From: Paracoccaceae bacterium
Lineage (GTDB): Bacteria; Pseudomonadota; Alphaproteobacteria; Rhodobacterales; Rhodobacteraceae
Length of the DNA stretch: 64,000 nucleotides
Direction of reading: 5' to 3'
Assembly: GCA_016744015.1 (NCBI GenBank)
Contig: JADGFD010000002.1
Span: 124,001-188,000, forward strand
The notes beneath the pieces were generated by a model. It searched no databases, was not told where the DNA came from, and saw only the letters and a list, made by a program, of their open reading frames with translations. Made by a program: the position numbers and the translations under genes. This document shows, piece after piece, positions 52,025-62,364 of the stretch (positions are counted from its first letter, which is position 1; each line of letters opens with the position of its first letter).

Positions 52025-52630
52025 ATGACCGAGGCATTGAACGAGCTGAAAAGCCTGATTGAGTTGAAGCAGGAAGACGCTGTGCGGCGTTGTGAAGTCG
52101 CCAATGGCGAGCTAACGGTGCATATTGTGCCAGCAGCTATTCCGGCGTTTGTTGAGTTTCTGCGGGTGGATCCGAACTGCCTGTTTACGCAAATGATTGA
52201 TGTAACGGGTGCGGATTACCCCGAGCGCCCCAAACGTTTTGAACTGATTTACCATTTCCTTTCAATGCGCCACAATACGCGCATTCGGGTGAAAGTTGAT
52301 CTTGCTGATGGTGAGATTGCCCCGAGCATCACCGCCATTCATCCCTCGGCCAATTGGTTTGAGCGCGAAACATTTGATATGTATGGCATCCGCTTTTCGG
52401 GCCATCCCGACCTGCGCCGCTTGCTCACAGATTATGGCTTTACTGGCCACCCGCTGCGCAAAGATTTCCCGACCAGCGGCTACCTTGAAATGTATTATGA
52501 CGAAACCGAAAAGCGTTGCGCTTATCGTCCGGTTTCGCTGGTGCAGGAATACCGTCAATTTGATTTCATGTCCCCTTGGGAGGGGGCTGAATACATTTTG
52601 CCGGGCGACGAGAAGGTGGAGGCCAAATGA
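52025..52630 (+). CDS. nuoC: NADH-quinone oxidoreductase subunit C
   Basis: A 201-residue 30-kDa subunit. The signature is [20 protein letters not shown] followed by [20 protein letters not shown]. It lies in the peripheral arm with NuoB and NuoD. The nuoC stop overlaps the start of a small membrane gene, and the 15 bases around this junction are repeated exactly at the next junction with nuoD. Confidence 0.96.
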   Translation: MTEALNELKSLIELKQEDAVRRCEVANGELTVHIVPAAIPAFVEFLRVDPNCLFTQMIDVTGADYPERPKRFELIYHFLSMRHNTRIRVKVDLADGEIAPSITAIHPSANWFERETFDMYGIRFSGHPDLRRLLTDYGFTGHPLRKDFPTSGYLEMYYDETEKRCAYRPVSLVQEYRQFDFMSPWEGAEYILPGDEKVEAK

Positions 52631-52922
52631 TGGATACAGTAATGTATATCATCGTTAGGGGTGCGGTTTATATTACTGACCCAATTTTTTTAGTTGGCGC
52701 TGTTGCTGTCGGACTCATATCCGGAACATACAAAGTTTTACTCATTCTATCCCTCGTGCTGGGAGCTGCTTTTGTTGGCATTGTTGCGTTTCTTTTGTCG
52801 TCACAACAACTTAAGTTTAATCCAGTTGAGGGGGTGTCAATATTTTTGGCAGCCGTTTTTTGGTGTAGTGCTATTTGGGGTGTTAAAATGCTAGTTAAAA
52901 AAGGAATGGCCAAATGATGGAT
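52621..52922 (+). repeat. 15-bp perfect direct repeats bracketing a small gene
   Basis: GGCCAAATGATGGAT occurs at 52621-52635 and again at 52908-52922. Each copy provides an ATG overlapping a TGA, so nuoC-orf and orf-nuoD are both coupled. Removing one copy and the intervening 272 bases would join nuoC directly to nuoD. Confidence 0.9.
52627..52917 (+). CDS. small membrane protein inserted between nuoC and nuoD
   Basis: A 96-residue protein with about three hydrophobic segments: [40 protein letters not shown] and [20 protein letters not shown]. No family recognised. Its ATG overlaps the nuoC stop and its stop overlaps the nuoD start. It is AT-richer than its neighbours and bounded by 15-bp direct repeats. 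Most nuo operons have no such gene, so it is probably an insertion that was fitted into the operon without breaking coupling. Confidence 0.72.
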   Translation: MMDTVMYIIVRGAVYITDPIFLVGAVAVGLISGTYKVLLILSLVLGAAFVGIVAFLLSSQQLKFNPVEGVSIFLAAVFWCSAIWGVKMLVKKGMAK

Positions 52923-54119
52923 GGTTCCAACACGCCGCGTGGCAAATCTGTTCGTAATTTTAGCCTGAACTTCGGGCCTCAGCACCCCAGCGCCCACGGT
53001 GTGCTGCGCATGGTGCTGGAGCTGGATGGCGAGATTGTAGAGCGCGCGGACCCGCATGTGGGCCTGCTGCATCGTGGCACCGAAAAGCTGATGGAAAGCC
53101 GGACATATTTGCAAAATATTCCGTATTTTGACCGGCTGGACTATGTGGCCCCGATGAACCAAGAGCACGCATTTTGCTTGGCGATTGAAAAGCTGACGGG
53201 GGCGGAAGTGCCGCGCCGTGGGTCGCTTATTCGGGTGCTGTTTTCTGAAATTGGCCGCATACAAAACCACCTGCTAAATGTGGGCTCACAAGGCATGGAT
53301 GTGGGCGCGATGACACCCAATGTTTGGGCCTTTGAAGAGCGCGAAAAGCTGATGATCTTTTATGAGCGGGCTTGTGGCGCGCGCTTGCACGCCAACTATT
53401 TCCGCCCTGGCGGGGTGCATCAAGATTTGCCGCAAAAGCTGATCGAGGATATCGAGGCCTGGACGCATAGCTTTCCGCAGGTGCTGGACGATATGGCGAA
53501 CCTCTTGACGGAAAACCGGATTTTCAAGCAGCGGAATGTGGATATCGGCATTGTGACCGAGCAGATGGCGCTGGATTATGCCATGACGGGCGTAATGCTG
53601 CGGTCTTCTGGCATGGCGTGGGATTTGCGCCGTGCGCAGCCCTATGAATGCTATGACGAGTTTGAATTCAGCGTGCCTGTGGGCAAAAACGGTGATTGTT
53701 ATGACCGTTACCTGATGCGGATGGCAGAGATGCGGGAAAGCATCAAGATTATCCAGCAAGCGGTTGTTAAGCTTAATGAATGCCAAGGCGAAGATGTGTT
53801 GGCGCGGGGTAAGCTGACACCGCCCAAGCGCGCCGAGATGAAATCCAGCATGGAAGCGTTGATCCATCACTTTAAGCTTTATACCGAGGGCTTTCATGTG
53901 CCCGCGGGGGAGATTTATGCTGCGGTAGAAGCGCCGAAGGGTGAATTTGGGGTTTACCTTGTGGCGGATGGCACAAACCGGCCCTACAAAGTGAAGATTC
54001 GCGCGCCGGGCTATGCGCATTTGGCGGCGATGGACCATATGGGCACGGGCCACCAGCTAGCTGATATCGCGGCGCTCATTGGCTCAATGGATGTGGTGTT
54101 TGGGGAGATCGACAGGTGA
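52914..54119 (+). CDS. nuoD: NADH-quinone oxidoreductase subunit D
   Basis: A 401-residue 49-kDa subunit forming the quinone site with NuoB. The signature is [20 protein letters not shown], and [20 protein letters not shown] follows. The C-terminus [10 protein letters not shown] is typical. An ATG 3 bases later is an alternative start. The next gene begins with GTG overlapping the stop. Confidence 0.97.
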   Translation: MMDGSNTPRGKSVRNFSLNFGPQHPSAHGVLRMVLELDGEIVERADPHVGLLHRGTEKLMESRTYLQNIPYFDRLDYVAPMNQEHAFCLAIEKLTGAEVPRRGSLIRVLFSEIGRIQNHLLNVGSQGMDVGAMTPNVWAFEEREKLMIFYERACGARLHANYFRPGGVHQDLPQKLIEDIEAWTHSFPQVLDDMANLLTENRIFKQRNVDIGIVTEQMALDYAMTGVMLRSSGMAWDLRRAQPYECYDEFEFSVPVGKNGDCYDRYLMRMAEMRESIKIIQQAVVKLNECQGEDVLARGKLTPPKRAEMKSSMEALIHHFKLYTEGFHVPAGEIYAAVEAPKGEFGVYLVADGTNRPYKVKIRAPGYAHLAAMDHMGTGHQLADIAALIGSMDVVFGEIDR

Positions 54120-54427
54120 TCAAACCCCTTGCACTGGCAGGTATGATTTTGGCAGCAACACCCGTTGTGGCGCAAGAGTCTGCCGACCCACAGCTAGATG
54201 AATTTGTGGGCGTGTTTCGCGCCCATAATTGCGTTTTGGCCACACGGGGCGAGGATGCGATTCCGGAGCCGGAGTTGATGGCGATGTTTGCGGAGGTTGG
54301 CATTGACGAGGACAAAGTGGCCGAGCTGGCGACAGAATTGCTGGATTCAGAGCGCGCCACAGTGGATCTGGAAACCGACGCCGTGACGGTTTTGCCGCCG
54401 CTTTGCATTGCGGAGGCTGACGGATGA
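54116..54427 (+). CDS. small secreted protein with one paired-cysteine module
   Basis: A 103-residue protein starting at GTG, with a signal peptide ([20 protein letters not shown]). The mature part is a single module with cysteines in [10 protein letters not shown] and [10 protein letters not shown], of the same type as those repeated in the 866-residue protein two genes on. It overlaps nuoD and the next gene by 4 bases each. Function unknown; exported and probably disulfide-bonded. Confidence 0.75.
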   Translation: MIKPLALAGMILAATPVVAQESADPQLDEFVGVFRAHNCVLATRGEDAIPEPELMAMFAEVGIDEDKVAELATELLDSERATVDLETDAVTVLPPLCIAEADG

Positions 54428-55047
54428 GCCAAGGCCTTGCACAATGGATAATGGCGCTAGCCACCCTCACAACGGCTGTTGTGGTGGCGGTGCAGTCCTT
54501 TTCTATTAGCAAGACGCTAAACTCGCAATTTGCGGGCAATCTGCAAAACCGTGAAATTCTGGTGTGCGAAAATTCGGTCATTGCGGTGAAGCTGAGTTCG
54601 GATGTTATTCGGGAATACCTCACCATTGTGCCGCGCAGCAAGCTGGCTGATATTAGTGATGTTGAGCTGGAAACCGCTACGGGACGTTTTCCGATCGCGG
54701 TGGGGGATGGCTTTGCCGAGCATGAAATGGTGTTGGCAGATACGCGCGCGCAGCTGGCTTTGCTGAGCTTTTATGCGTCAAGCGATCTGTCATTGGTGAT
54801 CCGCGATATGGATGAGGGCATTGACCGCATTCAGGACATGATAAGCGTGGCGGCCACGCTTAGGAACACAACAAATAGTGCCAACGATTATGGCTGGATG
54901 GAAGCGGAGCAGCCAAACCCGATAAGCCAGCCGCGGGCTTGGCTCACGGAAATATATGCGGCTTCGGACAAGTTTTTTACAGGGATTATGGACGTTAACA
55001 ATAGATGCGCCGAAATTGTTTTGGGTGAACGCAGGGGGTTAATTTAA
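54424..55047 (+). CDS. membrane-anchored protein of unknown function in nuo operon
   Basis: A 207-residue protein with one N-terminal membrane helix (IMALATLTTAVVVAVQSFSI) and a soluble, mainly helical remainder. Two cysteines occur (LVCENS and NNRCAE). No family recognised. It shares 4 bases with the gene before and 1 base with the large repeat protein after it. The three extra genes 54116-57647 form a coupled block within the nuo operon. Confidence 0.68.
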   Translation: MSQGLAQWIMALATLTTAVVVAVQSFSISKTLNSQFAGNLQNREILVCENSVIAVKLSSDVIREYLTIVPRSKLADISDVELETATGRFPIAVGDGFAEHEMVLADTRAQLALLSFYASSDLSLVIRDMDEGIDRIQDMISVAATLRNTTNSANDYGWMEAEQPNPISQPRAWLTEIYAASDKFFTGIMDVNNRCAEIVLGERRGLI

Positions 55048-57647
55048 TGAATATTAAAGCACTTTTCGCTGGGGGCCTATTGGCCGTATCCGCCAGCGCC
55101 TCTATGGCGCAATCGCTTGATCCGGTGCGGATTGAAATGTTTCGCTCTATTTTGGCGGGGAATGAATGCACGCTGACCGAGACCGCAGCCAGCAATATTT
55201 TGCCGCGATTTGATTTCACCCGCGAAGAAACCCGCTCGATTGTCGGGGCCTTGGTGGCCGCTGGCGAAGTAGAGCTTGATGGCAATACGCTGATGCTTGT
55301 GGATGGAAGCTGCGCCACAGAAGACCCCGTGGTCGCTTTGCTTGAGCGCGCGGATGTGCAGCAATTTATTGCCGTGATGTCGGAGTATAACTGCGCCATG
55401 AGCGAGGCGGATGCCGAGCAGATATTCACTGACCGTGGTATAAGCAAAGCGCAGGTGGGTGCGGTTGTTGGGCCGATGATTGGCGCTAGCATGGCGCGTT
55501 TCGAGGCTGGCGTTTTGAGCGTGAGTAGCGCTTATTGTTCGGCCCCTGTCGTCGTGCAGGAAACCGCGCCTGTGGTGGGCTCGCCAGTGGAAACCCCGGC
55601 GGAAATGGTTGAACTTGACCGCTCGGGCATGTTTGGCATGGGCCGTGTGCGCCAGTTGGTGGACGTGATGGCGGCGAATAGCTGCACGCTCAATATGGAA
55701 ACGCCGGATGCGTTTTTGCTGGAAGCCGGCATCGAGCATAGCTTTGCCACATTTGTGGCCCGAAAAATGGTGGCAGATGGTTTTGCCAGCATGATGGATG
55801 CGCAAAACATGCAGCTGCCCGCGCCTTATTGTGTGTCGGCCAATAGCCCCGCGCCTGTTGTTGTGGCCTCTGCTGAGCCGAGCCTAGAGGAGCGCGTCGC
55901 GACCCTACGGCAGATTTTTGTTGAGAACGCGTGCAACCTGACCAATGCACAAATGGATATTGTGCTGCCCCCTGCCGGGTTTACCAAAGATAATATTGTG
56001 GCTGTGTTTGATGTGTTTGAAGCGCGCGGCGAGTTGACCATTTTTGATGATCATTTGGAGATGACTGGCGCGGGCTGCCCAGCGGTGCCGGTTGAAACCG
56101 TGGCCAGCGACGCCGTTGAGCTGGATCGTTCTGGCATGTTTGGCATGGGCCAAGTGCGCGAGCTGGTGGATGTGATGGCGCAAAATGGCTGCGCGCTGAA
56201 TATGGAGGTGGCCGATGGCTACCTTGCCGAGGCGGGCATTGAGCACAGCTTTGCGAGCTTTATTGCGAAAAAGATGATGGCTGACGGGTTTGCCAGCATG
56301 GCGGATGCGCAAAATATGCTGCTTCCTGCGCCTTATTGCATTGCTGCTGGCGGGGCTGCACCCGTAGCCGTGCCGACGACCGGTGTTAATATGGCCATGG
56401 TGGATACAATGCGCCGGATTTTTGCTGAAAACGGCTGTCGGCTTGGTAATGAGCAAATGGATGCTTTGCTGCCCCCCGCCGGATTTACCCGCGATAATGT
56501 AGGCCCGGTATTTGATGTTTTGGAAGCCAATGGCGAAATGACCAAAGTGGACGGTATTTTGATCCTGACCGGCGATATGTGCGGGGATGACACCGCGGGC
56601 GATCTTGGCCCGCGGGTTGAGGTCCCGAGGATTCCGGGCATGTCAGACGAGGCCATGAAAGTGGTGGTTGTGTTTAATGCTGTGGGCTGTGAAATTCCGG
56701 TTTCAAACACAAATGATGTGTTTGAGGCTGCGGGCATGACACTGGCAGAGGGCATGACAGGCATTCAGCCGTTTATTGTTAACGGCCAGGTGCGGGTTTC
56801 GGATTCCGGTGGGGAGTTCATTATGGACCGCGAGATTTGTGACCCTGCAAGCGCCGTGGTGCAGGCGGATGCCAGCACAGATGCGCCCGCTACGGATGTG
56901 CCACAGGTTGCTGCCGTGGCCTTTGAAAATGACGGCAGCCCGCGCGGGCGCTTTTTATCGGCTGTGATCGCAAATGGCTGTGCGCTTGAGATCTCGGGTG
57001 CTGAAAGCTATTTGGCGGATACCGCAGATTTGCGCATGGATCAGGCCTTTAGGATTGTGGATGATCTGCTGGCCGAGGGTCAAGCGGCCCTGATTTCCGA
57101 TAAATCTACGGTCCAGATTGACCTTGGATATTGCGCGGAAACCGGCACAGCCCTTGTGATAGAGCAAGTCAGCCCCGGGACGCAGGAGGCGATTTCTGCC
57201 CCGATTGAAGCCGCGACCAATAGCACCGGCCCACGCGCAGGGGTGCTGGCCATGCTGGCGGCGAATAACTGTGAGGTTACGCAAGCCGATGTGGCAGGGC
57301 TGGCGCAGGCTGCGGGTCTGGATTTGAATGCAACTATGCAAATTCTGGGCGCGATGATGAATGCGGGCGAGGCGACAAGCCCTGATTTTGGGCAAACCTT
57401 GCAAGTGGCTGCGCCGCTTTGTGTGGCGGCTGAGGCCACGCCAATGACCCCTCGTGAGGTCTTTATTAACCTGATCAAGCAAAATAATTGCAGCATTACG
57501 GCGGCTGAATTCAGCACCATGCTGCCGGTGGGCGGTTTAGACGCCAATACTGCCTTTGCCATGATCAGCGAGCTTGAAGCGGAGGGGGTCATTAGCTTGC
57601 CCGCCTCGCGTGATGTTGTAACCCTTAGCACGGAGATGTGCCGGTAA
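55047..57647 (+). CDS. large secreted paired-cysteine repeat protein in nuo operon
   Basis: An 866-residue protein with a signal peptide (cleavage near SMA-QS, residue 21) and ten modules of about 75-85 residues. Each has one cysteine in an N-x-C-x-L-like helix start and a second about 48 residues later: 41/89, 116/164, 213/262, 296/344, 382/431 and so on to the C-terminus. Modules 3-4 and 5-6 are near copies: [12 protein letters not shown] recurs about 169 residues later. Every module looks alpha-rich with a short beta end. Export plus paired cysteines suggest one disulfide per module. No catalytic motif; a periplasmic scaffold or binding protein is a guess. It overlaps nuoE by 1 base. Confidence 0.75.
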   Translation: MNIKALFAGGLLAVSASASMAQSLDPVRIEMFRSILAGNECTLTETAASNILPRFDFTREETRSIVGALVAAGEVELDGNTLMLVDGSCATEDPVVALLERADVQQFIAVMSEYNCAMSEADAEQIFTDRGISKAQVGAVVGPMIGASMARFEAGVLSVSSAYCSAPVVVQETAPVVGSPVETPAEMVELDRSGMFGMGRVRQLVDVMAANSCTLNMETPDAFLLEAGIEHSFATFVARKMVADGFASMMDAQNMQLPAPYCVSANSPAPVVVASAEPSLEERVATLRQIFVENACNLTNAQMDIVLPPAGFTKDNIVAVFDVFEARGELTIFDDHLEMTGAGCPAVPVETVASDAVELDRSGMFGMGQVRELVDVMAQNGCALNMEVADGYLAEAGIEHSFASFIAKKMMADGFASMADAQNMLLPAPYCIAAGGAAPVAVPTTGVNMAMVDTMRRIFAENGCRLGNEQMDALLPPAGFTRDNVGPVFDVLEANGEMTKVDGILILTGDMCGDDTAGDLGPRVEVPRIPGMSDEAMKVVVVFNAVGCEIPVSNTNDVFEAAGMTLAEGMTGIQPFIVNGQVRVSDSGGEFIMDREICDPASAVVQADASTDAPATDVPQVAAVAFENDGSPRGRFLSAVIANGCALEISGAESYLADTADLRMDQAFRIVDDLLAEGQAALISDKSTVQIDLGYCAETGTALVIEQVSPGTQEAISAPIEAATNSTGPRAGVLAMLAANNCEVTQADVAGLAQAAGLDLNATMQILGAMMNAGEATSPDFGQTLQVAAPLCVAAEATPMTPREVFINLIKQNNCSITAAEFSTMLPVGGLDANTAFAMISELEAEGVISLPASRDVVTLSTEMCR

Positions 57648-58699
57648 TGCTACGCCGTCTAACCCCAGACCAGCCCGAGAGCTTTGCTTTCACAGATGCC
57701 AATATGGCGTGGGCCCTCGAGCAGATTAAGAAATACCCTGAAGGGCGGCAGGCTTCGGCCATTATTCCGCTGCTTTGGCGCGCCCAAGAGCAGGAAGGCT
57801 GGCTGAGCAAGCCCGCGATTGAGGGCATCGCCGATATGCTTGACATGGCCTATATTCGTGCGCTGGAAGTGGCGACGTTTTACTTTATGTTCCAGCTTAA
57901 GCCCGTGGGCGCGGTGGCGCATATCCAGATTTGCGGCACAACCTCTTGCATGCTTTGTGGGTCAGAAGACCTGATAGCGGTGTGCCAAGAAGAGATTAAC
58001 GAAAAGCCGTTTTTGCCAAGTGCGGATGGCAAGCTGAGCTGGGAAGAGGTGGAGTGCCTCGGGGCTTGCACCAACGCACCGATGGCGCAAATTGGTAAGG
58101 ATTATTACGAAGACCTGACGGCAGATAGCCTGCGGGGCCTGCTCAAGGAATTTGCTGCGGGCAATGCGCCTAAGCCGGGGCCGCAAAACGGGCGGTTTGC
58201 GGCGGAACCTTTGGGCGGGTTGACCTCGCTTAAGGATAAAACCGGCGAAGCACATAATGGTTCTGTGGGGCTGGCGGTTGCCATTGGCGATAGCGTGAAG
58301 CGGATTGACGGTAGCGAGGTGCCATTATGGGTGGCGCCGGTGCCGGTAGGGCGGCAAGAGGCGGTGGCTGAGAAGCCGGCGCCAAAGCCTAAAGCCGCAC
58401 CGAAAGCAAAGGCCAAGCCAGCGCCAAAGGTGGAAGAGGCACCTGCGGTAGAATTTTCAGACGATGACAAGCCAGCCCTTTTGGATGCGCCAAACGGTGA
58501 AGCGGATGACCTTAAAAAGATCAAGGGCGTGGGCCCAAAGCTGGAAAAAGAGCTAAATGGCGCGGGCGTATATCACTTTAGCCAAATCGCCAGTTGGACA
58601 GAGAAAGAAGTGGCGTGGGCAGATGAGCACCTCGTGAGCTTTAAAGGCCGGATAAGCCGGGATGACTGGGTAAGCCAAGCCAAAGAGCTGGCGACTTAA
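57647..58699 (+). CDS. nuoE: NADH-quinone oxidoreductase subunit E with C-terminal extension
   Basis: A 350-residue protein whose first about 165 residues are a normal 24-kDa subunit with a 2Fe-2S site: [12 protein letters not shown] and [11 protein letters not shown] linker of about 110 residues is rich in proline, alanine and lysine ([20 protein letters not shown]). The last about 60 residues form a helix-hairpin-helix-like domain ([20 protein letters not shown]). The next gene ends with nearly the same domain. The ATG at 57647 shares one base with the preceding stop. Confidence 0.93.
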   Translation: MLRRLTPDQPESFAFTDANMAWALEQIKKYPEGRQASAIIPLLWRAQEQEGWLSKPAIEGIADMLDMAYIRALEVATFYFMFQLKPVGAVAHIQICGTTSCMLCGSEDLIAVCQEEINEKPFLPSADGKLSWEEVECLGACTNAPMAQIGKDYYEDLTADSLRGLLKEFAAGNAPKPGPQNGRFAAEPLGGLTSLKDKTGEAHNGSVGLAVAIGDSVKRIDGSEVPLWVAPVPVGRQEAVAEKPAPKPKAAPKAKAKPAPKVEEAPAVEFSDDDKPALLDAPNGEADDLKKIKGVGPKLEKELNGAGVYHFSQIASWTEKEVAWADEHLVSFKGRISRDDWVSQAKELAT

Positions 58700-58735
58700 A
58701 GAGGGAATTTAAGCGATCACTAAGGAGAGACAGAT

Positions 58736-59449
58736 ATGAGCAAGCATTATTCAAGTGACAATGAGTGCATTTTAACCGGAGGGCTTTGGGCGCTAATCGT
58801 GGCTTTGGTTGTCGGGCTTATATCATGGATTTTTGCTGATTTCTGGCCAACATCCATCGTGGTTTTTGCTGTGGTGCTTTTGATCGGGCTGATTGCCGCG
58901 TTTTTTATGTGCAAGCTGCGCACCGTGGGCCGAGGCGGCGTGGATGTGCGCGCCGTAGATCTGGCGCGGGCCGAGATGGGCATTGCGACGCCGGATAATG
59001 CGGCAGATGTGGCCGAGGCCGAGGATAATGCTGCCGCTGAAATTGCAGCGGCCAAGGTTGAGGCGGAAGCCGAAAATGCCGCGGCAAAAGCTGAAGCTGA
59101 AGCTGAGGCAGCTAAAGCGGATGCGGCTAAAAAGGCCAAAGCCAAGGCCGCAAAGGCCAAGGCGGAGACAGCGATTGCCAAAGTTGTGCACGCGCATGAT
59201 GACGAGGATGAAGCCAAGCCCGCGCTTCTGACTGAAGCGCGCGGCGGCAAGGCGGATGATCTCAAAAAAATCAAAGGTGTGGGGCCGAAGCTGGAAAAGG
59301 AGCTGAACACCGCGGGGGTGTTCCACTTTGACCAGATTGCCAGTTGGAGTGCCGAAGAAGTGCAGTGGGCTGACCAGCATTTGGTGAGCTTCAAGGGCCG
59401 GGTGAGCCGCGATAGCTGGGTGGACCAAGCTAAAGAACTGGCGAAATAA
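58736..59449 (+). CDS. membrane protein ending in the NuoE-type HhH domain
   Basis: A 237-residue protein. Two membrane helices (WALIVALVVGLISWIFADFW and TSIVVFAVVLLIGLIAAFFM) precede an about 80-residue alanine-, glutamate- and lysine-rich coiled-coil-like stretch. The final about 60 residues ([20 protein letters not shown], then [20 protein letters not shown]) nearly equal the end of NuoE. It may tether or cap the peripheral arm of complex I, or have arisen by duplication of the NuoE tail. It is a standing component of nuo operons in this group as far as I recall. Confidence 0.8.
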   Translation: MSKHYSSDNECILTGGLWALIVALVVGLISWIFADFWPTSIVVFAVVLLIGLIAAFFMCKLRTVGRGGVDVRAVDLARAEMGIATPDNAADVAEAEDNAAAEIAAAKVEAEAENAAAKAEAEAEAAKADAAKKAKAKAAKAKAETAIAKVVHAHDDEDEAKPALLTEARGGKADDLKKIKGVGPKLEKELNTAGVFHFDQIASWSAEEVQWADQHLVSFKGRVSRDSWVDQAKELAK

Positions 59450-59494
59450 TTGCTGGGGCAGAGCGCCCCGCCAAACACAAAAGGATAACGCATC

Positions 59495-59719
59495 GTGCAA
59501 GACAACAAGGCCGAAAATCAGCAAAAGCAAGCGAGGTTGGCATCATACGTGATACTAGCTTCGGTTGTGGTGCTGATGGGTGGTTCTTGGCTTGGCGGGC
59601 AACTGGGCCTGCCGGTGCGTTACGCTTTTTTGTTTGATTTGATCGCTATGGCAGGGTTTGCCTTTGCGATGATCGTATTATTCAGGGTTTGGCGTGCGCG
59701 CCAAAAAGACGGAGAGTAA
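59495..59719 (+). CDS. small two-helix membrane protein (DUF5337-like)
   Basis: A 74-residue protein starting at GTG after AAAGGATAA. It has a polar start and two hydrophobic helices ([20 protein letters not shown] and [20 protein letters not shown]). It resembles the DUF5337 proteins found beside nuoF in Rhodobacterales. nuoF starts 1 base after the stop. Role unknown; possibly accessory to complex I. Confidence 0.72.
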   Translation: MQDNKAENQQKQARLASYVILASVVVLMGGSWLGGQLGLPVRYAFLFDLIAMAGFAFAMIVLFRVWRARQKDGE

Positions 59720-59720
59720 G

Positions 59721-61016
59721 ATGCTCAAAGATAAAGACCGGATTTTCACCAACCTTTACGGGATGGAAGATCGCTCGCTCAAGGGCGCGATGGCGCGCGG
59801 GGCGTGGGATGGCACCGGTGATTACATTAAAAATGGCCGCGACTGGATTGTTGAGCAAGTAAAGGCCTCTGGCCTGCGCGGGCGCGGCGGGGCGGGCTTT
59901 CCGACGGGCTTGAAGTGGTCATTTATGCCCAAGGAAAGCGATGGTCGCCCGAGCTATTTGGTGGTGAACGCGGATGAATCCGAACCCGGCACCTGTAAGG
60001 ACCGCGAGATCATGCGGCATGACCCGCATACGCTGGTTGAGGGCTGCCTGATTGCCGGTTTTGGCATGGGAGCGAATGCGGGCTATATTTATATCCGCGG
60101 CGAGTTTATTCGCGAAAAAGAAGCGCTTCAGGTGGCGATTGACGAGGCGTATGGCGCAGGGCTTCTGGGCAAAAATGCGGCCGGTTCCGGCTGGGATTTT
60201 GATCTCTACCTTGTGCACGGCGCGGGGGCCTATATTTGCGGTGAAGAAACCGCTTTGCTGGAGAGCCTTGAGGGCCGCAAAGGCATGCCGCGAATGAAGC
60301 CGCCTTTCCCTGCGGGCGTGGGGCTTTATGGCGCGCCAACGACGGTGAACAATGTGGAAAGCATTGCTGTGGTGCCAACGATCCTTCGCCGTGGGGCGGA
60401 GTGGTTTGCCGGCATGGGGCGGCCCAATAATGCAGGCACAAAGCTGTTTGGCATTTCGGGCCATGTGGTGAACCCTTGCGTGGTGGAAGAGGAAATGTCT
60501 ATCCCGCTGCAGGAGCTTCTGGACAAGCATTGCGGTGGCGTGCGCGGCGGCTGGAAAAACCTGAAGGCGGTTATTCCGGGCGGCTCTTCGGTGCCGCTTT
60601 TGCCGGCTGATATTTGTGATGAAGCGATTATGGATTTTGACTGGTTGCGTGAGCAGCGCTCGGGCCTTGGCACCGCGGCGGTGATTGTGATGGACCAATC
60701 CACCGATGTGATTAAGGCGATCTGGCGGCTTTCAAAATTTTATAAGCACGAAAGCTGCGGGCAATGCACGCCTTGCCGTGAAGGCACGGGCTGGATGATG
60801 CGGGTGATGGACCGTTTGGTCACCGGCGAGGCAGAAGTTGAGGAGATCGACATGCTGCTGGACGTCACCAAGCAGGTGGAAGGCCACACGATTTGCGCGC
60901 TGGGGGATGCGGCGGCCTGGCCCATCCAAGGGCTAGTGCGGCATTTCAGGAATGAAATTGAAGATCGGATCAAGTATCAAAAAACAGGGCGCGTGAGCGC
61001 TGTGGCGGCGGAGTAG
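59721..61016 (+). CDS. nuoF: NADH-quinone oxidoreductase subunit F
   Basis: A 431-residue 51-kDa subunit holding the NADH and FMN sites and cluster N3. The NADH-binding glycine-rich part is [20 protein letters not shown], the FMN part [20 protein letters not shown], and N3 ligands are in [17 protein letters not shown] with a fourth cysteine in GHTICALGD. The ATG at 59721 gives the family N-terminus. The normal next gene nuoG is displaced by about 1.35 kb of extra DNA. Confidence 0.97.
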   Translation: MLKDKDRIFTNLYGMEDRSLKGAMARGAWDGTGDYIKNGRDWIVEQVKASGLRGRGGAGFPTGLKWSFMPKESDGRPSYLVVNADESEPGTCKDREIMRHDPHTLVEGCLIAGFGMGANAGYIYIRGEFIREKEALQVAIDEAYGAGLLGKNAAGSGWDFDLYLVHGAGAYICGEETALLESLEGRKGMPRMKPPFPAGVGLYGAPTTVNNVESIAVVPTILRRGAEWFAGMGRPNNAGTKLFGISGHVVNPCVVEEEMSIPLQELLDKHCGGVRGGWKNLKAVIPGGSSVPLLPADICDEAIMDFDWLREQRSGLGTAAVIVMDQSTDVIKAIWRLSKFYKHESCGQCTPCREGTGWMMRVMDRLVTGEAEVEEIDMLLDVTKQVEGHTICALGDAAAWPIQGLVRHFRNEIEDRIKYQKTGRVSAVAAE

Positions 61017-61026
61017 GAGTAGGTTG

Positions 61027-61557
61027 ATGGTTTCACTTTCATATTTAAAAACAATGTCTGATTACGGCCTAATTGTTGTTAGAGTTGCCTTCCAGATGCA
61101 TGAGTATTTCGCGCAAGTCATTGAACTTGATGAAAAAAAGCGTAAAAAGGCTGCCGAGTTACTTGAAAAAATGGCAGAGTGTTTGGGCAAAATAGAGGTT
61201 GAAGTGCGGTCAGAAAGTCCAGATTTGGGTCACCATGTAGGCGCAATGAGAGAATACCTATCAGCGTTCCCCGCTGTCTTTATCCCGTTAATGGGAGAAG
61301 CCAAAGCGCGAGATGTCCAAGCTGATATTCTTAGCGTATTTACGGGTGGGAATACAGAACTAGGGCCAATGATTAGCGGATTTCTGGAGCTTAAAAAGTA
61401 TACTAAAGATGGGGCCGTTAGCGAGGCTCACACAAACGCATCTATCGCAACGATGGAACTAGCTCGGGGCCAGCTGTCGGCACTCGCGCTTTTGATTGAA
61501 TTTCCAGATGCATTTCAAGATAAAGATAACGATCGGGTAGGAGCACCCCATGTCTGA
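61027..61557 (+). CDS. protein of unknown function inserted after nuoF
   Basis: A 176-residue soluble, largely helical protein beginning MVSLSYLKTMSDYGLIVVRV, with a charged helix EKKRKKAAELLEKMAECLGK. No family recognised. It is AT-richer than nuoF. The short motif GTAGGAG occurs just before it (61013-61019) and again near its end (61537-61543), where it serves as ribosome-binding site for the broken nuoG copy; this suggests insertion upstream of an old nuoG start. Confidence 0.6.
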   Translation: MVSLSYLKTMSDYGLIVVRVAFQMHEYFAQVIELDEKKRKKAAELLEKMAECLGKIEVEVRSESPDLGHHVGAMREYLSAFPAVFIPLMGEAKARDVQADILSVFTGGNTELGPMISGFLELKKYTKDGAVSEAHTNASIATMELARGQLSALALLIEFPDAFQDKDNDRVGAPHV

Positions 61558-61675
61558 CCTCAAAAAAATCATCATTGATGGCCATGAAGTGGAAGTGGAT
61601 GGGGCGATGACTATCCTTCAGGCGGTTGAGGTTTCGGGGGCGAGATTCCTCGTTTTTGCTACCGCGAGTGGTTAA
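61550..61675 (+). pseudogene. nuoG: 5' fragment of nuoG
   Basis: The frame [20 protein letters not shown] and following matches the start of the intact NuoG at 62365 ([20 protein letters not shown]). After about 30 codons the DNA similarity continues to about 61688, but a small deletion shifts the frame and a TAA at 61673 ends it. It keeps its own ribosome-binding site. It is a partial duplication, or the remains of the original nuoG start. Confidence 0.85.
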
Positions 61676-61703
61676 CGATTGTAGGCATAACGGAGTAAGG
61701 TAA

Positions 61704-62177
61704 ATGGGATTGAAAACAGGGGTGTTTTTGCTGGGAGCTGGTATTTTGGCGGCATGTGAGCCAGTGGAAAACGGGACAGTGGCTGTTGGGTCTGACAGCT
61801 ATTTTGCCACCAATATCGGGCGGCGGGTTGGGCAGGCGGAGGCCTTGGCGGCGAGCTGCCCTGATATCGCGCTGAATACCGCCACGGTGCAGCAGTATAA
61901 AGCAGCTATTTGCTCAGCGCGGGGGCTTGGCAACGGGTGCAGCCTGCCAGCATTTGAAGCGGCAAAGCAGCGGCTTTATGCCCAGACATTGGCAAGTTTG
62001 CAGGCGCTTTCGCCAGGACAAGCCTGCACATATACGCGGGCTGAAGCGGCGAGTGACGGCACGCTAAAATCGTTTTTAGTTGGTGCGGGCATTCCGAGGG
62101 CAGCGGTGGTTTTGGCGCCAGTATCAGAAATAGTTGAGCCAGAATCGCCGGTGGAAGAAGTGCCGGGGCCGCTTTGA
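61704..62177 (+). CDS. putative lipoprotein in nuo operon
   Basis: A 157-residue protein with a lipoprotein signal (MGLKTGVFLLGAGILAAC), lipobox LAAC with the acylated Cys at 18. The mature part contains more cysteines (AASCPDIAL, AAICSARGLGNGC and GQACTYTR). No family identified. It lies between the broken and the intact nuoG copies, a region that seems rearranged. Confidence 0.68.
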   Translation: MGLKTGVFLLGAGILAACEPVENGTVAVGSDSYFATNIGRRVGQAEALAASCPDIALNTATVQQYKAAICSARGLGNGCSLPAFEAAKQRLYAQTLASLQALSPGQACTYTRAEAASDGTLKSFLVGAGIPRAAVVLAPVSEIVEPESPVEEVPGPL

Positions 62178-62364
62178 GGCATGTTAAGCAGAGCGCGGGG
62201 AGCCGCGCCCTGGAATGGAAGGGAAATGGACATGAAGCTCGAAATGTTTTTATCGGATTTGGCATGGGGTTTCCCCGTGCCTGACCCCGTGAAAACTGGG
62301 GAAAACCCCGTGAACGAGATAACCAGATGCGCGCCACGGCGCGATATAGTGCAGGATGCGGCAT

